Source: Lingula anatina (lineage: Eukaryota; Brachiopoda; Lingulata; Lingulida; Lingulidae). From it: a stretch of 46,657 bases of DNA. Below are positions 23,586-34,100 of the stretch, piece after piece. The stretch is from assembly GCF_001039355.2 (NCBI RefSeq), contig NW_019775549.1, positions 283,118 to 329,774 of the forward strand. Direction: 5' to 3'. The number at the start of each line of letters is the position of its first letter. The first letter of the stretch is position 1. Below the pieces are notes generated by a model. It saw nothing but the letters and a program-made list of their open reading frames with translations, was not told where the DNA came from and did no database searches. The position numbers and the translations under genes were made by a program.

Positions 23586-23810
23586 AGGGTGCATTCCCAG
23601 AGATTTAGATCGATCCAGAGATTTAGATTTAGATCGACCTAACTCCCTGGGAGACCACGCTAAATTGCAGTCAGCCGAGCGCGCATAATAGTTAATTACC
23701 GCCTTACAGCTTTTAGTAGGCGGGACAGACGCTTAAGCCGGCTAAGCTGACAGTAATCTAGTGAGACTTCCCACAGGGATAGATCGATCTAAAATCTATG
23801 GGAATGGGGT
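23586..23810. mobile_element. Foldback MITE family B copy
   Basis: Inverted ends GGGTGCATTCCCAGAGATTT / AATCTATGGGAATGGGGT, inner GATCGAT motifs, and a central AGCTTTTAGTAGGCGGGAC stretch shared with 44112-44329. Confidence 0.7.
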
Positions 23811-24250
23811 ATTAGATTTTTGCCCACTAAGTCAGACTAATCCTCATCATTTTTCTTGGTGGAACATAATCAAACACCAACTCCTTATACTGGTTTGTAC
23901 AGTATGTGGTATATCTCGACCTGCAGTGTACATGTATGAAAATGCAGGCAAGTGAACCATACAACCTTTAATTATCATTTCCAAGATTATGTACATATCT
24001 GAATGTACTTAATGTGATTTTAAAGAAAAAGCGGAGGGTTCGTGTTAGAATGGGATTTCGTGAAATAAACGTACCGCCAAGATTCAAACGGTTTAGAGTC
24101 AGCATGACCAAAGTGGGTAAAAATCAAAGACTAAGCTCACCTGCTCAATTCAAAGTGGATCAGATTCTTATTTCAATGGGCCGTCAAATACTAGACTAAG
24201 TTGAGTAAATGGGAGTATTTGGGGTTCAAGCCCAGACATCAGTATGGTAT

Positions 24251-24254
<4 letters not shown>

Positions 24255-24283
<29 letters not shown>
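24255..24283. repeat. (GT)n microsatellite
   Basis: A pure GT run downstream of exon 9 of copy 4. Valine/cysteine-rich open frames through it are artefacts. Confidence 0.9.
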
Positions 24284-24288
<5 letters not shown>

Positions 24289-24405
24289 CGCGAATGCTTC
24301 ATTGAACAGTGGATATCCTATTGTGGCTCTGGATCATTCGTCCACCCCAGTGCCACCACATGTTCTACTCCGCCATTTTGGCAGCTGTTTTTCAACGCCG
24401 ATATT

Positions 24406-25426
24406 CTAAATCGCAGAGCTGTTAGACCTCGTGGAGCGAAATCGAAGCCAAAGTAGGTATATTGGCAGACAGCTGGCCGTGCAGCATATTCCCAGAAATA
24501 GTACTCCCAACTGCAAAAGAAATGTGTCATCAGTGTACATGTGCCGTGTATATTACTGTAAAACTAGGCGGTCCATCAAATGCCATATCACGGAAAGTAA
24601 CAATGAAATTTTTGCAACCGTTAGTTGGTCAAATTACTCTAGTTTAACTTTGGATTTCCCGTTATATGCTGTGTTCACTTAAGCCAATTTATTTCACGAA
24701 ACTTAAATCAGCCTATGGTCGAGCTTAATTGGATAATTTAGTGAAAATCTTCGGCCACATACTTTGGAACTCATCTATTATCTTCTTATTTTACCATATC
24801 TGAATACATGGTGCCATGAATAATGTACCGATAAACAACAATGTTTCTTAAACATACCCAGATTGGGTCACTGCCCAAGCTGTACTTGTACCATGAAAAT
24901 ATTGGTAATTCTATGAAGGTCAGCAAACTACTGACGGTGACTTGTATTCCCAATGCCTTTCCAAAGTGTTCTTTTGGAAACCTGTAATTTGAATGACTGA
25001 TGGCACTCAGAAAGACAAACCCTGTCTCGACATTTTTTTAAACAAACCGCCACTTCTTATGCAACTAGAAAGACAATAATCTAAATGTACCTGCCTTGAA
25101 TAAAGTTCAAGCAAGACCAATCAACGACTCTATTCTTTCAATATATTTCTAAAACTATAGACTCTAGGACAATTTAAAAAAAATTAAAAAAACTTTCATT
25201 TTCAATAAGGTTGATACCTGATTTAACTGACTGTTATCATTATATTGTACTATCTATTTTATATCTTAAAATTTTAACTGTCTATATATTTATATATATT
25301 TTACTATTTCAATATCTTAATATTTTAGCTGCCTATTTATTTATTGACTTTATTAATTTTTTTCTGTTCATTTTACCTATGTTAAGTCTACTGAACATTT
25401 TATATGAATTTTAGACAATAAATGAC

Positions 25427-25472
<46 letters not shown>

Positions 25473-28400
25473 GTGTATGGATATAGTAGCAGTGAAAAAA
25501 TATCTTGCTTCTCCTGGATGACACGAGGATTAGAATGCCATGGGAAATTTTGTTTGATTTGCTTGGGATGTTGTACATGTATTCCCACAAATTACCTTGA
25601 ATTATTAGTAGGCTCAAATAAATGGTGAAACAGATATAAAAAATTCAGATTTGGTCACAAACTAAGCAATTTTTTTAATATCATTAAAAGTGTGTATCAA
25701 TATTTTTAAGCAAAAAAAAAAGAATATTGTATAAACAAGTACTAAGAATGTATCGCCAAATTTACTTACGCAGCCTCCAGAAAAGCTAAATGCACGGCGA
25801 AAGTTCCGGATTTGAATATGCACTGAAATAAAATGGCCACAAACTGCATTTCGATAATGGGGATGACACAAGCTATGGATACAACGATGCCTGCCGCCAC
25901 AGTCAAGAAAAATGGAACCACAAAGCAGTGCGTTTTGTCTGAAATACAAATATGATATTTGAATATGAATCATATGTTTTAATACTTAGCAAAGGCTACG
26001 AAAAGCGAAGTGTATTAAATCAAAAGGACAAACATAATTTTGACACAGATTAAACCCTCGACCAGTTAATACCATCATTTTTTTTAATTACCGTCTTTTG
26101 TTGTCTTGGCAACAAGCTTATCCAGCATCAAACCAGTCAACAATGCCCAGAACAGAGAACTCACTTGGAACCAGGAATACACGTCCGTATACGTACTTAC
26201 TGTAATGTAATTAGAATTTGGTGTAATATGTTGAAGTAGGTCCATTGTTGAGAGTTGGTAATGATAAATTATTTTTACAGAAACGTTTTTACTTTTAAGT
26301 ATCCTACAGCCTAGTCAGCCATGTGATTAAAAATATTTGTTAAATCATCATGGGTTAGAAATCAATAGATTTACATAAACATTTTACCATAATGAGGATT
26401 ACAGGGAAGTCACTTGAAGGAAAAGCGCAAGTAGGACGTTGCAAGTTTGATATCAGTATGCATACATGTAAAGTTACCCTCACTAGAAATAAAGCCCTTA
26501 GCTGAAAAATCCTCTATGATACCTTTGGTATAGTTTACTCACGAAAAGAATAACTTCGATCATTGTATTTAAAAAGGTAGTCAAAAGTGAAATGCCTTAA
26601 CGCGTTATGGAAGGACAGTCAGGAAACACAGCACAGCGTATCAAAGTTAAAGGAGAGCAGTGCGTGTAATCCGCCTCCACACGCGCCGTCCTTGCATGAG
26701 CCTAGCAATTAAACACCGGAGCCGTGATTTAATCCGTATAATGACACGTGTGCAGGCTGGGAGACCATCAGCGGATTACTCGGCTCTACTTTAATTTTGG
26801 TCGGCGGTATTTGATCCGCGGACCTGTGAGTCCGAATACCCTCAAAGACGCACGATGTGCACCACCTTCACTGGGTTATGATACGCTATGTAACGGTAAC
26901 ATAAATAGTTTATAGAACTAGAACCTTTATGAACGGTTGGACTTTTCCTCCTGACTTCTCTATAAAACTCAGGCCTCTAATAGGTCATTTTTAGAATTCT
27001 CCTATCAAAGTTATAAGAAGCATTTAAAATAGGGATATTAAACAGCTGGTATTTACTCAGACAACGCAACATTGAAAACAACAAAGGTATTTACTACAAC
27101 ATGCTTTGCAAACTTATATAATTAATATACATGCAAATATATTACCTGTGTTTTTGACATTGTTTCCGTAGTAACTGATGATCGCATAAAAACAACCGTC
27201 GTATGTGATAATGACGGTGTCCTGGCATATAAGCCATAGCATCAGCACCCAAAATGTGGTACTTTTCAGAATCAGTAGTGTGCCATGTAATACACCGATG
27301 TTAGTGCTTTCGTCATCTTTTTTGCTGTCAGGGTTTCCCACTCCGTGGATCATCGGGGCACTTCCGTCAAAACACGTTTCCTTGCGATTGGCATTAATAT
27401 AATGTTGGTAAGTAGTGTTCATATTCAACGCATTGTGGCAATTTATGTCATCAGGCTCCACACTTGCCTCCTCGTTTGCTTTGACTGAAAAAACCAGAAA
27501 GACAATTCCAATGTAAATCAGTGTCTAAACGTTCTAAATTCAAATTGTTGTTAAGATGTACGTAGTATTACAGGCGTAGGCCTCACCCCAGGCATATTAT
27601 CTAAATATTATACTTTACAACATATATTTGTTAATGTATTTGCTTCTGGCAATGGGCTGAATCACAAATTTACACACGTTCTAACATTTTATCGAGCTAC
27701 TTAGCTATTTACCGTCCATGAAGTTAATTAAATATAATTCAGCTATCATTCTTTCCAGGACACCAATGGGAATGGCGAATTGACTCAAAATACAAAATAC
27801 GTTTTTGGTGACTGCTGATGTAGTTTTATTGGTTTAATTATATAAGCAACAGTGGTAAATTGTATTATTCTAAGCAATCCATTAATTTAATTTTAATTTA
27901 TGAAAAAAAATAACCCTGTAATTCTTGGGGTTTTGAAATGAAAATTATCAATTAAATCGAGAGAGATAGATATCAGATTAAGTGATAAGGACAAACGAAA
28001 AGCAAAAGTTGATAAAATTTAATCAATCAATTCAATAATTTACCTAAAAAGCTAAATTTAAGGTGTGAAAATTATAGTAATAAAGTATTTCAAATTATAA
28101 GGATTGTTTCCGTTACAAGACGTTGCGTTATCTAATGGTTCCCAATACTGATACTCACCGAGTTGTTCATTAACAGCAGATTCGTCCACGTCATTTTTAT
28201 TAACCTTGTCAATGACAGTGAAACAACCTTCCTTGTCATGTTTAGAAACTCCCTTAGTAAATCTATTGCGTTTGCGTATCTTAAAACAACAGGCTATGTC
28301 AATGTTGTTCCCGTCTTCATCCTGTCTAGGAGGAAGGGTGATTGTGTTGACAGAAGACATTAGAAGTATGATACCGGCAAAGGTGAACATGCACATCTTG

Positions 28401-30017
28401 TACGACACTCCAGCCTGGTACGCCATCTGCAATTGCAAATAAATGAAATGTTTAACGATATTTAATGACAACTACATTAAATTGTATACAGTATCGTGTG
28501 TATATATACAAAGAATTAAGAGATACAGTAAACCAAAAGAGCAAGTATTATGTTTCATCCTATACTACTGATTAACTATCCACAAAAGCAACGGTATATC
28601 AATTATACCATGGACTGTTTATATTTTGATGGATTTTCTAAACGTGTCTTCAGTTTTGACAGACTCTTTCCCATGATAATGATCTACGATTGTTCAGATC
28701 AGCTTGCTACATCAAGACATATTGCCATTGTTTAAATGTTCCCCAAGTTTTCGAATATGTAATATGAACAATTACAAACATAAAGACATCCTCAGCACGG
28801 TGCGCACAGCTATTAAGTGTTTTCGTTTGCATGTGTAACGTGTTCATTACCTTTAAGAGTATAGGGACAAAACCGCTAACGTCTGTGGCACCGGAAACCA
28901 AACAGATGAGTGTCGCCTTTAACTTAGGAAATAGCACTGCCACCTGGACGTCAGTTAAAGCCAACTGTAACCCTCCCATCAGGTTAAATATGGCCCCGGG
29001 GAATAACAGCCACTCTGTTTCTGTAAAGCGACTATTTATTAATTCCACACTGTGTCTGCAATATTGTGATAGTTTCCTTTTGACTTTTTGGACATATTGT
29101 TAAAAATATTTCGTGTGGACCAATGTCAATCTCCATCATTGATCACAGACCGATTTTGTGCTGTTAAAAGTATCTATCACCCTTTAATAACACCGTCTAT
29201 TTGGTCAAACCTTGACATATTACATCTAAGGTCCAATTCCCATTGAAGCTATCGGTCTACGTACATCGATCCAACTCTGGAACTATTGCTGAATGCAATC
29301 AGTTAAACAATTTACACACCGTACCTCTCTCTGCTAACGCCATCAGGCAAAATCCACCAGCACACAGGCATCTTAAAGGACACGTCAAAAACACAAAATT
29401 AGACTTTTAACGTTGATCCACTGGAGACGCTTAATTCTCTAATGATTAGCGTAAGTAATATTTAGGCTCATAATGCTGATATCGGGCGGTAATGTCAGTA
29501 AGAGCGAATCGCGTGTATCTTTATATGGTTTTTAATATCTTAATTTGTACTTAAATGTGCAAAAAAAGATGAATTCATGTTTGTCGTCTTTACAACAGTT
29601 ACAGTTACCTTAAAATTGTTCTTACGCAGTGTGATGGAAATATACTTACATAGATATGATCCTCAAACAGACTGAACCACAATGATCATAGACATAACCA
29701 AGTATAAAAAGGGCCCCTAAACCGATTAGAGAGACAGTGTAAACTAAGTTCAGCATCTCTTCTTGTTCGGTGCACTTAAGGACAAGGTCTTCTCCGGTTG
29801 TGTCTTGCGTGCAGTTGCCAAGGCCAGTACAACCAGAACTCGTCATGTTATAACTAGCATTGGCTACAATATCGAAGTCACAGCGGGAATAATAAAACCC
29901 TTCCTCTATGAATATGTACATGAAGGCTGGCCATCCGGTTATCGTGGCAGAGTAGACAGCAGCTTCGAGGATGCCGAAGAAGACACGGAATACTTTCCAA
30001 CACATGGTGTCTGCCAT
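24406..30017 (-). CDS. SLC43-like: SLC43-family transporter, copy 4
   Basis: Complete nine-exon gene, 565 aa, ATG at 30017 and TAG at 24406-24408. Exons: 29650-30017, 29325-29371, 28851-29020, 28159-28426, 27146-27484, 26092-26199, 25770-25938, 24858-24981, 24406-24510. Approximate layout: TM1 at residues 8-28; outer loop with paired Cys and sequons NAS, NMT, NCT to about 85; TM2-3 to about 138; TM4-5 to 195; TM6 at about 200-222; cytoplasmic loop to about 345; TM7 to 397; TM8 in exon 6; TM9-10 in exon 7; TM11 in exon 8; TM12 in exon 9 with a short Arg/Ser tail. Membrane parts carry the family signatures GWPAFMYIFIEE, VAVLFPKLKATL and LGVLFLGICCTASCLP. Exon 7 ends FLEA where paralogues have FVVSA or YVISA. 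No lesion seen. It is a facilitator or exchanger of small metabolites by family; substrate unknown. Confidence 0.88.
25423..25471. repeat. (ATT)n microsatellite
   Basis: A triplet run in intron 7 of copy 4. Poly-Ile open frames on both strands derive from it. Confidence 0.9.
26640..26840. mobile_element. Foldback MITE family A copy
   Basis: It contains CCGCCTCCACACGCGCC, CCTAGCAATTAAACA, GTGATTTAATCCG and CAGCGGATTACTCGGCTC, matching the family core at 7580-7795 and 11354-11630. It lies in intron 5 of copy 4. Confidence 0.65.
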
Positions 30018-30570
30018 TTTGCCCGTCTACAGCGGAAATACTAATCAGAAAAATGGACTGACCTGAAATACATACCTGTGTCAACTGATAAGGTGTTCAT
30101 GGACGGTGCGATATTAACCTTAATGTCCACAGGTCAGACTGCAGTGAGATAACCGAGGATATATAATTTAGGTATTCTGAAACTTCAGGAATTTTGAGGT
30201 TAATTTTAAGGGAGACTAAATATCCTTAACGTTTTTTTATTGCTGTAGGAATTTAATGAATTGTAGATGGAATGCTGGAGGCTGGAGTGCCGGTGTGAAC
30301 GGAATGCAGGTCCGCCCGGAACCGAGGTCCTACGGACCACCGTTCCTGAGGAATAGTAGTCCTAATGGGACCAGCATTCCTAATATAATAAAGGGTAGGA
30401 CTTTTATTCCTGGCGGACCTGCATTACGTTTACATTAGTCAACGGAATGAAGGTCCGCCCTATAACTATGTCCGACCATTTAAACTAGTGGATAATGACT
30501 ATTGGCAGTAATAGTATGCTTTAGTGAGCACATATAAGTACCCCGTAAAATCGATGGTTTGCCAGTTCGT

Positions 30571-30655
30571 CTACCTGGTGTAGTGGTCAGGCTGTGCAGT
30601 GTAATAGATGTTATACAGAGTAATTGTGTGAGTGGATGGAGGTTCGAATTTCGTT
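30571..30655 (+). other. tRNA-like (SINE-head-like) stretch
   Basis: TGGTGTAGTGGTC (30576-30588) resembles an internal A box and GGTTCGAATT (30641-30650) a B box, 52 bases apart. No cloverleaf with a good acceptor stem is apparent, so this is at most a tRNA-derived SINE relic inside the transposon. Confidence 0.35.
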
Positions 30656-30838
30656 TACATACATAAAAGTATGTTTACTTTTCGTGTGAATTTTTTTTTA
30701 TTTGTTTTATCCTGGTCGTCATTTTTGCCACGTAGCAAATTTTTGATTGGTACAGACATAACCAGATGTCACACGCTACCTTGTTCTACTATAAATACCG
30801 CTCATATATGAATACCACACCCTCACAAGACGTTTGAT

Positions 30839-30979
30839 ATGGAAGGGACAAGCAGCACCCGGACCAGGCCCGAAGTTGAAGTTATTTTCCAATATCTTCA
30901 GGAGGGCACGTATCCCATCGAGACAACACCAACACAGAGAGAGTTATTCGGAGAACAAGCAAGTCTAATTATAAAGTAA
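30839..30979 (+). pseudogene. Transposon integrase N-terminal remnant, 46 codons
   Basis: Starts at an ATG about 50 bases after TATAAATA (30790-30797), which looks like the transposon promoter. The peptide contains VEVIFQYLQEGTYP, similar in style to the region just before the zinc-binding domain in Gypsy/Ginger-type integrases (a Y-L-x-x-G-x-Y-P pattern). It then stops, with no zinc finger or DDE core. The same piece recurs at 31857-31997 in the duplicated block. The assignment rests on motif resemblance only. Confidence 0.5.
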
Positions 30980-31133
30980 ACTTTCAATTTTCATGATGTT
31001 TAATATGCAATATTATTAGAGGTCACACTACGTTATACGCAGATATATAATTCCAGGGATGTGTGTACAATGGTCCTATGTACCTTGAATAAATGTCCTG
31101 CAGGGGATTACTATTTAATGGGTATTTATGCCC

Positions 31134-31262
31134 GGGGGACTACCATTTCTGGAATTTTAGGTCCGGGGGACTACCATTTCTGGGATTTTAGGTCCGGGGG
31201 ACTACCATTTCTGGGATTTTAGGTCCGGGGGACTACCATTTCTAGGATTTTAGGTCCGGGGA
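31134..31262. repeat. 31-bp tandem repeat, four units
   Basis: The unit reads GGGGGACTACCATTTCTGGG then ATTTTAGGTCC. It recurs at 32152-32280 because of the duplication. The motif ACTACCATT also appears at the right end of the transposon, so the repeat may have grown from subterminal sequence. Confidence 0.9.
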
Positions 31263-31518
31263 CATTCAACTGATGAGGTATAAGCTTTTGGTGAATTACC
31301 CCATGAATCAAATTGATGCATATTTTACTTATAAAGCATTTGTTTAATATAGTGTGACCGTAATATATACACTGTTTGCCTGGATTATACCATTTACTGG
31401 TGGTGCGCCTTGTACATTTGTATACTTCGTAGTCAATTACCATTTATATTAAAATTGAATGCAGGTGAACTGTGATTAACGATGCAAAACACTTATGGTA
31501 TCTAAATTAATTTTACAG

Positions 31519-31725
31519 GTACTTACCGTGGGAACAAAAGTGTTGAAAAGAAATTTACGAAGGAGTGACAGAAAGGGGGGCAAACAAGAAAACCCCTGGC
31601 TGGTGCCCTACGTTGTGAAGGGGATATCCAAATCTGGATCTTACATCCTCCAGATTGAAGGCGGATGCACACTGAAAGGCGCCGTAAACAGGGCAAATTT
31701 GAAAGTTAATGTTGCAGATGAATAG
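31519..31725 (+). pseudogene. Integrase C-terminal domain exon of the Ginger1-like element
   Basis: Preceded by a good acceptor (TTTTACAG at 31511-31518). The peptide has VGTKVLKRNLRRSDRKGGK, NPWLVPYVVKGIS, GSYILQI and NRANLKV, then a stop. This matches the common pattern RkdRkGGK...WlGPY.v..i...g.Y.L...LK of the C-terminal domain in Gypsy-like and transposon integrases. The acceptor frame does not join in frame with the likely donor after the N-terminal piece, which is consistent with loss of the middle exons. Second copy at 32537-32743. Confidence 0.65.
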
Positions 31726-31806
31726 ATAAAGAACTGAAATAAATATGTGAAAAACTGAAATAAATATATGCAAATGTAACAAGTGTTATTCTTCATATAC
31801 CTTTTT

Positions 31807-31807
31807 N
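31807..31807. other. Single-N assembly gap 3
   Basis: Separates the two members of the 1017-bp duplication exactly, as at the other two gaps. Confidence 0.95.
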
Positions 31808-32824
31808 TATAAATACCGCTCATATATGAATACCACACCCTCACAAGACGTTTGATATGGAAGGGACAAGCAGCACCCGGACCAGGCCCGAAGTTGAAGT
31901 TATTTTCCAATATCTTCAGGAGGGCACGTATCCCATCGAGACAACACCAACACAGAGAGAGTTATTCGGAGAACAAGCAAGTCTAATTATAAAGTAAACT
32001 TTCAATTTTCATGATGTTTAATATGCGATATTATTAGAGGTCACACTACGTTATACGCAGATATATAATTCCAGGGATGTGTGTACAATGGTCCTATGTA
32101 CCTTGAATAAATGTCCTGCAGGGGATTACTATTTAATGGGTATTTATGCCCGGGGGACTACCATTTCTGGAATTTTAGGTCCGGGGGACTACCATTTCTG
32201 GGATTTTAGGTCCGGGGGACTACCATTTCTGGGATTTTAGGTCCGGGGGACTACCATTTCTAGGATTTTAGGTCCGGGGACATTCAACTGATGAGGTATA
32301 AGCTTTTGGTGAATTACCCCATGAATCAAATTGATGCATATTTTACTTATAAAGCATTTGTTTAATATAGTGTGACCGTAATATATACACTGTTTGCCTG
32401 GATTATACCATTTACTGGTGGTGCGCCTTGTACATTTGTATACTTCGTAGTCAATTACCATTTATATTAAAATTGAATGCAGGTGAACTGTGATTAACGA
32501 TGCAAAACACTTATGGTATCTAAATTAATTTTACAGGTACTTACCGTGGGAACAAAAGTGTTGAAAAGAAATTTACGAAGGAGTGACAGAAAGGGGGGCA
32601 AACAAGAAAACCCCTGGCTGGTGCCCTACGTTGTGAAGGGGATATCCAAATCTGGATCTTACATCCTCCAGATTGAAGGCGGATGCACACTGAAAGGCGC
32701 CGTAAACAGGGCAAATTTGAAAGTTTATGTTGCAGATGAATAGATAAAGAACTGAAATAAATATGTGAAAAACTGAAATAAATATATGCAAATGTAACAA
32801 GTGTTATTCTTCATATACCTTTTT
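31808..32824. repeat. Right copy of 1017-bp duplication around the N at 31807
   Basis: Partner of 30790-31806; carries the same coding remnants (31857-31997 and 32537-32743) and 31-bp repeats. It continues into the right end of the transposon. Confidence 0.93.
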
Positions 32825-33432
32825 TATTCCATTGTATTTGTTTAGGTGAAATATTTTAAAAGTAATGGTAATATTATATTAGTTATCTATCTATCTATCA
32901 CTCACTTTAAGTGCGAGAGAAAAATGGTAGCGGACATATATTCCTAGTGTAAATCAGGATAACAGGTCCCATCCGGACTTAGATTCCTGGCGGTGGGACA
33001 TGCATTCCTTGGTAACTGTTGTCCTACGGACGTTAAATCCTAGTAACGTATGTCCTAGGACCTCCATTCCTAGCAACGCTAGACCTAGGACTTACGTTCC
33101 CAGGACTTACGTCCCCAGGATACTAGGACTACCATTCCGTTCACACCGGAATAATACTTTTTCTGGCTTCTGTTAACACAATCTCCCTTCCATGTAGTCA
33201 GGATGACTACGGGAACAACACATCCATTACTTTATAATGCCACGCAAACGACACATATCTACTAAAGATTCATCTTAACCCTGCCTTTGCGATGACATTT
33301 TCTATCGTTGAAACTACAGCACCGTGAATGAATCTGCCACACTTGAGCAGCTTGCTGAGCAGCAAAATACAGAAGGACGTTCAGTTATTCATTATGCAAC
33401 ATCATATATTTCCTTTCCATAGGCTAGAAGCT

Positions 33433-33564
33433 ATAATAAAACATTTCCTCTATAAATACGTGCACGAATACTGGTCATCCACATGACGTAGCAGGATATA
33501 CACAGTTGCCCCTATGAACCCGAGTACGGCACAAAAAAGTTCCCAATACGCAGTGCCCACCAGC
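33433..33564 (-). pseudogene. Relict SLC43 exon 1 (orphan)
   Basis: The minus strand aligns to the first 45 or so codons of the transporter. WELFCAVLGFIGATVY corresponds to WKLFCVVLGILEAAIY. After a frame slip, the GWPAF...FIEE.FYYS segment follows with the Trp of GWP changed to TGA. The ATG position reads CTG. The rest of exon 1 (outer loop, TM2) and exons 2-9 are absent nearby. It is therefore a dead remnant of a further array member between copies 4 and 5. Confidence 0.8.
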
Positions 33565-33676
33565 TCAGCGAAAATAGTTATCTTGATATACTGACCTAGT
33601 TTACACATGTACATACTTCAAGTGTTTTAAGGTATATATACAGAAAGTGTTAGACAAAAACATAAACACGACTGAC

Positions 33677-34026
33677 TTAAGGTAGATATATTTGATAATA
33701 AAAGTCAGTCAGTTTGACTTGATTTTTTTTGCACTTACACAAAAGTCAGTTTACTGATGCGGTAATGATTATGTTTTGGGGTAAAATGGCAAAACTGATA
33801 TTTAAAATATGTCCTTTACCCGAGTATCGGCGAACACCGTTACAACGACAACTTAAAGACACCACTTCAATTACATGCCTAGAGTTGTTCTTTAAAATCT
33901 CATTTCAGCATCAAGCGTGAAAATACAGCTGTACCTTGGTAGTACTAGTACATTTCTCAATCAACCGTCTTTGTGTAAATATTTTAGTTGGAAAGGGGTG
34001 GACATCCATTCGTAAAACCTCGGCCA
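33677..34026. repeat. Paralogous spacer block (partner at 22750-23062)
   Basis: It shares long stretches with the region upstream of copy 3 and sits directly 5' of the relict exon 1. This supports duplication of a unit that included upstream DNA. It ends about 75 bp from the stop of copy 5. Confidence 0.75.
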
Positions 34027-34100
34027 CCGTCTAATCCAGTACCATTACACGTAGCTAGATTGTGTCATTTCGTGGCCCGACCCATTGCCACAGTATTATT

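Larger units (their letters stand above)
22247..24405. other. Intergenic spacer between copies 3 and 4
   Basis: No supported gene. It holds a 63-bp tandem duplication, a block (22750-23062) homologous to 33677-34026, a CA-rich run near 23377-23434, a foldback element (23586-23810) and a (GT)n run (24255-24283). Open frames here are low-complexity or chance. Confidence 0.6.
30790..31806. repeat. Left copy of 1017-bp duplication around the N at 31807
   Basis: It aligns to 31808-32824 at offset 1018 with two substitutions noticed (near 31005 and 31708). It contains a TATAAATA box, the N-terminal coding piece, the 31-bp repeats and the integrase C-terminal exon. Confidence 0.93.
30294..33145 (+). 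mobile_element. Ginger1-like integrase DNA transposon, internally deleted
   Basis: The ends are inverted repeats: TGTGAACGGAATGCAGGTCC on the left, and GGACTACCATTCCGTTCACA on the right. CCGG lies directly outside each end (30290-30293 and 33146-33149), a likely 4-bp target duplication. Ends of the TGTNR...YNACA form and 4-bp duplications are described for Ginger1 transposons, which carry a Gypsy-type integrase. Two coding remnants fit: a short N-terminal piece and an integrase C-terminal domain. The zinc finger and DDE core are missing. Subterminal regions are rich in short repeats around CCTAGGAC and GGTCC. About 1018 bp of the assembled length is a duplication around the N at 31807, so the true length is near 1.8 kb. 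Presumably non-autonomous. Confidence 0.7.
30018..34100. other. Intergenic spacer between copies 4 and 5
   Basis: It is mostly a Ginger1-like transposon (30294-33145) containing an N gap and duplication. A relict transporter exon 1 and a spacer block shared with the copy 3 upstream region follow. 30018-30293 is the 5' flank of copy 4 with nothing I can name. Confidence 0.65.

Noticed and set aside
29763-30044. 93-codon frame opposite exon 1 of copy 4
   Set aside because: Antisense shadow of a real exon.
30571-30655. Functional tRNA gene
   Set aside because: A- and B-box-like motifs exist, but no acceptor stem or anticodon arm can be drawn.
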